Below, piece by piece: positions 6,320-8,397 of a stretch of DNA of 8,397 bases. The translations under genes and the position numbers were made by a program. Every line of letters begins with the position of its first letter. Position 1 is the first letter of the stretch. The notes below the pieces were generated by a model, which was given only the letters and a program-made list of their open reading frames with translations, made no database searches and was not told the origin of the DNA. Source of the stretch: a bacterium (GTDB lineage: Bacteria; Verrucomicrobiota; Kiritimatiellia; UBA8416; CAMZLY01); assembly GCA_030632465.1 (NCBI GenBank), contig DAOVUR010000070.1:1-8397 (forward strand), given 5' to 3'.

Positions 6320-6370
6320 AAAAATCATTTTGTCCTTAAATCATTTTGTCAAAACAAGCTTTTCAGTAGC
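6292..6370. repeat. 12-bp direct repeat pair
   Basis: CTTTTCAGTAGC occurs at 6292-6303 and 6359-6370, a spacing of 67 bp. This nearly equals the 68-bp spacing of the neighbouring 14-bp pair, so the two may be traces of one duplicated unit of about 67 bp that has since diverged. Confidence 0.85.
6322..6350. repeat. 13-bp tandem repeat, 16-bp period
   Basis: AAATCATTTTGTC occurs exactly at 6322-6334 and 6338-6350, separated by CTT. On the minus strand it reads GACAAAATGATTT twice. It lies inside the larger interleaved repeats. Confidence 0.85.
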
Positions 6371-6423
6371 CTTTCACACCGCAACACCTGAGTTCACGAA
6401 GGCGTAGACGGAAGCTTAAGCGG

Positions 6424-6493
6424 GAATCTGCGTTAATCCTTTTAATCCTGCACATCCATGTGAATTTCCCAGAGCGCACCGTAATGCAGATTC
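6424..6493. repeat. 12-bp imperfect inverted repeat
   Basis: GAATCTGCGTTA (6424-6435) and TAATGCAGATTC (6482-6493) match as an inverted repeat at 11 of 12 positions, around 46 bp. The interior holds a TTAATCCT pair and the compact palindrome CACATCCATGTG (6451-6462). Transcribed, it could fold as one long-armed structure. Confidence 0.7.
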
Positions 6494-6499
6494 GCTGGG

Positions 6500-6521
6500 T
6501 CCCTGAGCGGAGCCGAAGGGC
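6500..6521 (-). repeat. CCCT/AGGG palindromic word next to the hydrolase stop
   Basis: The 20 bases at 6501-6520 begin with CCCT and end with AGGG. They lie one base past the TAA (6524-6522) of the minus-strand hydrolase gene. They could form a weak hairpin in its 3' UTR, but the internal pairing is poor and no T-tract follows on the minus strand, so this is not a convincing terminator. It resembles intergenic palindromes seen in many unrelated genomes; that resemblance is from memory. Confidence 0.45.
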
Positions 6522-7247
6522 TTAATCCGCAATCTCGAAATCATAAACTAACGGTAGATGGTCAGAGTGCAACACCTGCGGGATCTGAAACCCTGTCGTC
6601 TTGATCTCCGGACTGTGCAGAATAAAATCCAACTCTTGAGTCGGCGCCCAGCTTGGGAATGATTTCTCAGCATCAATATTAGCACTCTTTAATCCAGATG
6701 CCGCCAAGAACAGGTTCACCTCCTTGTCACCCCAGAACACATTAAAGTCGCCAGCCACAATACAAGGCTTATCAGAATCCTTCATCATATCATAGAGCGC
6801 ACTCAGTTGATGATGGCGCACCCTAAATCCAAGCGCAAGATGTACCAGGAAAATCCGCAGATTATCCATCTCTAACTCAATAACCAGCTTCTTCATACCG
6901 TCATCAAAATAGTGAAATTTTTCCTTCGTGGAACTGTCGCGCGAAATGAATGCATTCCCCTGCTTATTGATAACCGGCATCAACCGCGCTAGACCTCTAT
7001 CGCTATACTTGGAACCATAAGTATGATAATGCCCCAACGACTCTGCGATAACCCGCGCTTGATTAACCCCTCCTGTGCGATATGAACCAGAATCAACTTC
7101 CACCAGCCCCACTATATCAGGGTTCATATCATGCATAAAAGAAGTTATCTTATCCAAAGTTTTAAATGTTCGACTACAATACCCACTCCATGGCATCTTC
7201 TTACCGCCACCAGTACCATATCTAATATTATATAAAATAAATCTCAT
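6522..7247 (-). CDS. Endonuclease/exonuclease/phosphatase-fold hydrolase
   Basis: This metal-dependent phosphodiesterase belongs to the fold shared by exonuclease III, DNase I and sphingomyelinases; the substrate cannot be read from the sequence. The full set of fold landmarks is present in the 241-residue protein (numbered from the ATG at 7247): Asn7 in LYNIRYG, the metal-binding Glu50 in VGLVEVD, His136 in LVHLALG, Asp167 and Asn169 in AGDFNVFWGD, Asp207 in LDFIL, and the terminal Asp229-His230 in SDHLPL. No signal peptide or membrane segment is visible, so it is probably cytoplasmic. An upstream in-frame ATG at 7274 lies between the predicted -35 and -10 boxes, and the family normally starts just before the first beta strand (RFILYNIR), so 7247 is preferred. 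The gene converges with the TerB-like gene and diverges from the cardiolipin synthase gene. Confidence 0.88.
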   Translation of the reverse strand: MRFILYNIRYGTGGGKKMPWSGYCSRTFKTLDKITSFMHDMNPDIVGLVEVDSGSYRTGGVNQARVIAESLGHYHTYGSKYSDRGLARLMPVINKQGNAFISRDSSTKEKFHYFDDGMKKLVIELEMDNLRIFLVHLALGFRVRHHQLSALYDMMKDSDKPCIVAGDFNVFWGDKEVNLFLAASGLKSANIDAEKSFPSWAPTQELDFILHSPEIKTTGFQIPQVLHSDHLPLVYDFEIAD

Positions 7248-7263
7248 AATAATACTTACTGAG

Positions 7264-7293
7264 ATAAAACTCATTACACCTGTAGTAGTTCAA
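7264..7293 (-). promoter_or_regulatory. Possible promoter of the EEP hydrolase gene
   Basis: On the minus strand TTGAAC (7293-7288) and TTTTAT (7269-7264) are separated by 18 bp, each with four of six consensus matches. The start would fall near 7257, leaving a leader of about nine bases before the ATG at 7247. The match is moderate and the call rests partly on its agreement with the preferred start codon. Confidence 0.3.
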
Positions 7294-7363
7294 GGTAGAA
7301 CAATCTCTCCGCATGCCGCAGCATAGCGTCACAACTCCTACCAACCATAAATAAAAATAACTT

Positions 7364-7389
7364 GTTTAGTTAATCAACAACAACTAAAC
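7364..7389. promoter_or_regulatory. Operator-like dyad in the divergent intergenic region
   Basis: GTTTAGTT (7364-7371) and AACTAAAC (7382-7389) form a perfect 8-bp inverted repeat with a 10-bp spacer. The half-site centres are 18 bp apart, close to two helical turns. It lies between the divergent hydrolase and cardiolipin synthase genes, about 40 bp upstream of the likely -35 of the latter. It could bind a dimeric regulator; no such regulator is encoded here. Confidence 0.4.
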
Positions 7390-7428
7390 TGTGATCATAA
7401 TACTATATTTCACTGAAACATCAATAAT

Positions 7429-7457
7429 TTAACAGTAGAGGTGCTTACAGATAGTTT
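7429..7457 (+). promoter_or_regulatory. Possible promoter of the cardiolipin synthase gene
   Basis: TTAACA (7429-7434, five of six matches to TTGACA) is followed after 17 bp by the weak TAGTTT (7452-7457). Initiation near 7464 would give a leader of about 23 bases containing the TAGGGA ribosome-binding site at 7472-7477. Confidence 0.35.
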
Positions 7458-7486
7458 TGCAAGTGCCTCAGTAGGGATATGCGCAA

Positions 7487-8397
7487 ATGAACAACATGAC
7501 ATTATCATGGTCCTGGATGGGATTGGCCACACTGCTGCATATACTCTCGTTCATATTAGTATGCATGCACTGCCTGCACCATCGTCGGGATGCAACAGCA
7601 ACCCTGCTATGGATATTTGTCGCATGGTCATTCCCAATTATAGGCCCGTTTCTTTACCTATCCTTTGGCATCACACGTATTCATGATAAGGGATTTAAAA
7701 AACATACATCAAACCAGCAACTTCTCGCAGAACGTCAATCGCGAGAAGAAGAAACACTACCACTTGCATACTGGCGAGCTGTTCACGATGCTGGCCGAGC
7801 TGAACCTGAATCAGAATGGTGCCGTAACCTTAACAAAGCAATGAACGCCATACTACCAGATCACCATCTACTAGATGGCAATCTAATCACTCCTTTAGTA
7901 TATGGTGATAACGCATTTCCAGCCATGCGAAAAGCCATACGTAACGCAAAGCACCATATTCATCTACAGTCTTTTATACTCGCCAATGATGTCATAGGCC
8001 AAAACTTTCTTGAGCTACTAGCCGAGAAAGCTAGGGAGGGCGTACAGGTAAGGCTTATGTATGACCGATTTGGCTCAACGTACGCAGTCCTCGGCGGACT
8101 CTTCCGCAAATATAGAAATACACCCAACTTTAAGATCGTAGGCTGGACACAAGCAAATATTATGAAGAGACAGTTTCAAGTTAATCTTAGAAATCACCGC
8201 AAAATCATGGTTATAGATGGCAAGATCGGATTCATGGGCGGCATGAATATGAGCGTGAAAAACATCACCGGCAAAGGGTATCAACCTATTCGCGACTACC
8301 ACTTCCAAATAGAAGGCGCTATTGTGCAAGAGTTACAATACTCCTTCATGAAAGACTGGCACTTTATAACTAATGAGGATCCTGTCAATATCTTAAC
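7487..8397 (+). CDS. cls: Cardiolipin synthase, phospholipase D type (3' truncated)
   Basis: This membrane enzyme is expected to join two phosphatidylglycerol molecules into cardiolipin, releasing glycerol, at the inner membrane. The window holds 303 codons and ends with the frame still open. Visible parts: two transmembrane helices (about 10-28 and 38-62) separated by a short basic loop HHRRD, the usual N-terminal anchor of bacterial Cls; the first phospholipase D domain (about 130-300), with QSFILANDVIG and VRLMYDRFGS; and the first HKD motif, His237-Lys239-Asp244 in NHRKIMVIDG, followed by GG at 251-252. Bacterial Cls proteins are about 480-510 residues, so the second HKD motif and the C terminus lie beyond the window. 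The start is fixed by an in-frame TAG at 7472-7474 and by TAGGGA at 7472-7477, nine bases before the ATG; the ATG at 7496 is less well placed. A short overlapping frame at 7441-7686 is not a gene. Confidence 0.9.
   Translation, partial: MNNMTLSWSWMGLATLLHILSFILVCMHCLHHRRDATATLLWIFVAWSFPIIGPFLYLSFGITRIHDKGFKKHTSNQQLLAERQSREEETLPLAYWRAVHDAGRAEPESEWCRNLNKAMNAILPDHHLLDGNLITPLVYGDNAFPAMRKAIRNAKHHIHLQSFILANDVIGQNFLELLAEKAREGVQVRLMYDRFGSTYAVLGGLFRKYRNTPNFKIVGWTQANIMKRQFQVNLRNHRKIMVIDGKIGFMGGMNMSVKNITGKGYQPIRDYHFQIEGAIVQELQYSFMKDWHFITNEDPVNIL

Larger units (their letters stand above)
6103..6521. other. Intergenic mosaic of short repeats
   Basis: This 419-bp gene-free stretch lies between the 3' ends of the TerB-like gene and the minus-strand hydrolase gene. 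Nearly all of it is built from short degenerate repeats: a heptad run, three interleaved direct repeats, CTTCATG-type pyrimidine words (6259-6283), a 9-bp-period pair of TTAATCCT (6433-6440 and 6442-6449), a 12-bp inverted repeat and a CCCT...AGGG palindrome. I see no gene, promoter or T-tract terminator in it. It looks like an accumulation site for dispersed non-coding repeats. Confidence 0.65.

Noticed and set aside
6500..6521. Intrinsic terminator of the EEP hydrolase gene.
   Set aside because: Only the outer four base pairs form well and no T-tract follows on the minus strand.
7248..7274. N-terminal extension of the EEP-fold hydrolase from the ATG at 7274.
   Set aside because: The AGGTG before it leaves only two bases of spacing, it lies inside the likely promoter, and the fold begins naturally at the ATG at 7247.
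7441..7686. An 81-codon plus-strand frame over the start of the cardiolipin synthase gene.
   Set aside because: It overlaps the membrane anchor of the real gene in another frame, has no ribosome-binding site and encodes no recognisable protein.

Overview
The window reads as ordinary chromosome from a moderate-GC, Gram-negative-type bacterium. My best guess is the PVC superphylum (Lentisphaerota, Kiritimatiellota or a relative). The reasons are a soluble Hanks-type kinase, an exported coiled-coil retropepsin-like protease, a cytoplasmic GH78 rhamnosidase, and long gene-free gaps packed with short degenerate repeats. This placement is an inference from gene style. No rRNA or marker gene supports it, and I see no tRNA, rRNA, transposase, integrase, cas gene or toxin pair.

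Layout: (1) 130-1332 (+), a soluble Ser/Thr kinase with an intact active site but a Tyr in place of the HRD arginine, preceded by a leader hairpin at 63-93. (2) 1333-1967, a gap between convergent genes. It holds a two-unit tandem array of small hairpins that starts on the kinase stop codon, a strong intrinsic terminator (best on the minus strand) and a (GT)8 tract. (3) 1968-3092 (-), an exported protein with a small beta domain, a coiled coil and a retropepsin-like aspartic protease domain. A consensus-like promoter ends almost on its start codon, so the mRNA looks leaderless. (4) 3242-5605 (+), an alpha-L-rhamnosidase with its expected catalytic acids and an extended -10 promoter. (5) 5749-6102 (+), a small acidic TerB-like protein. 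(6) 6103-6521, a mosaic of short direct and inverted repeats. (7) 6522-7247 (-), an endonuclease/exonuclease/phosphatase-fold hydrolase. (8) 7487-8397 (+), the first two thirds of a cardiolipin synthase, cut by the window end.

The genes do not form an obvious operon or pathway. Orientations alternate, each gene seems to have its own promoter, and the functions (signalling, envelope proteolysis, sugar hydrolysis, phospholipid synthesis) do not converge. I found no convincing new multi-gene system. The most interesting material is non-coding: the hairpin array with competing folds behind the kinase, the repeat mosaic at 6103-6521, and the apparently leaderless start of the protease gene.
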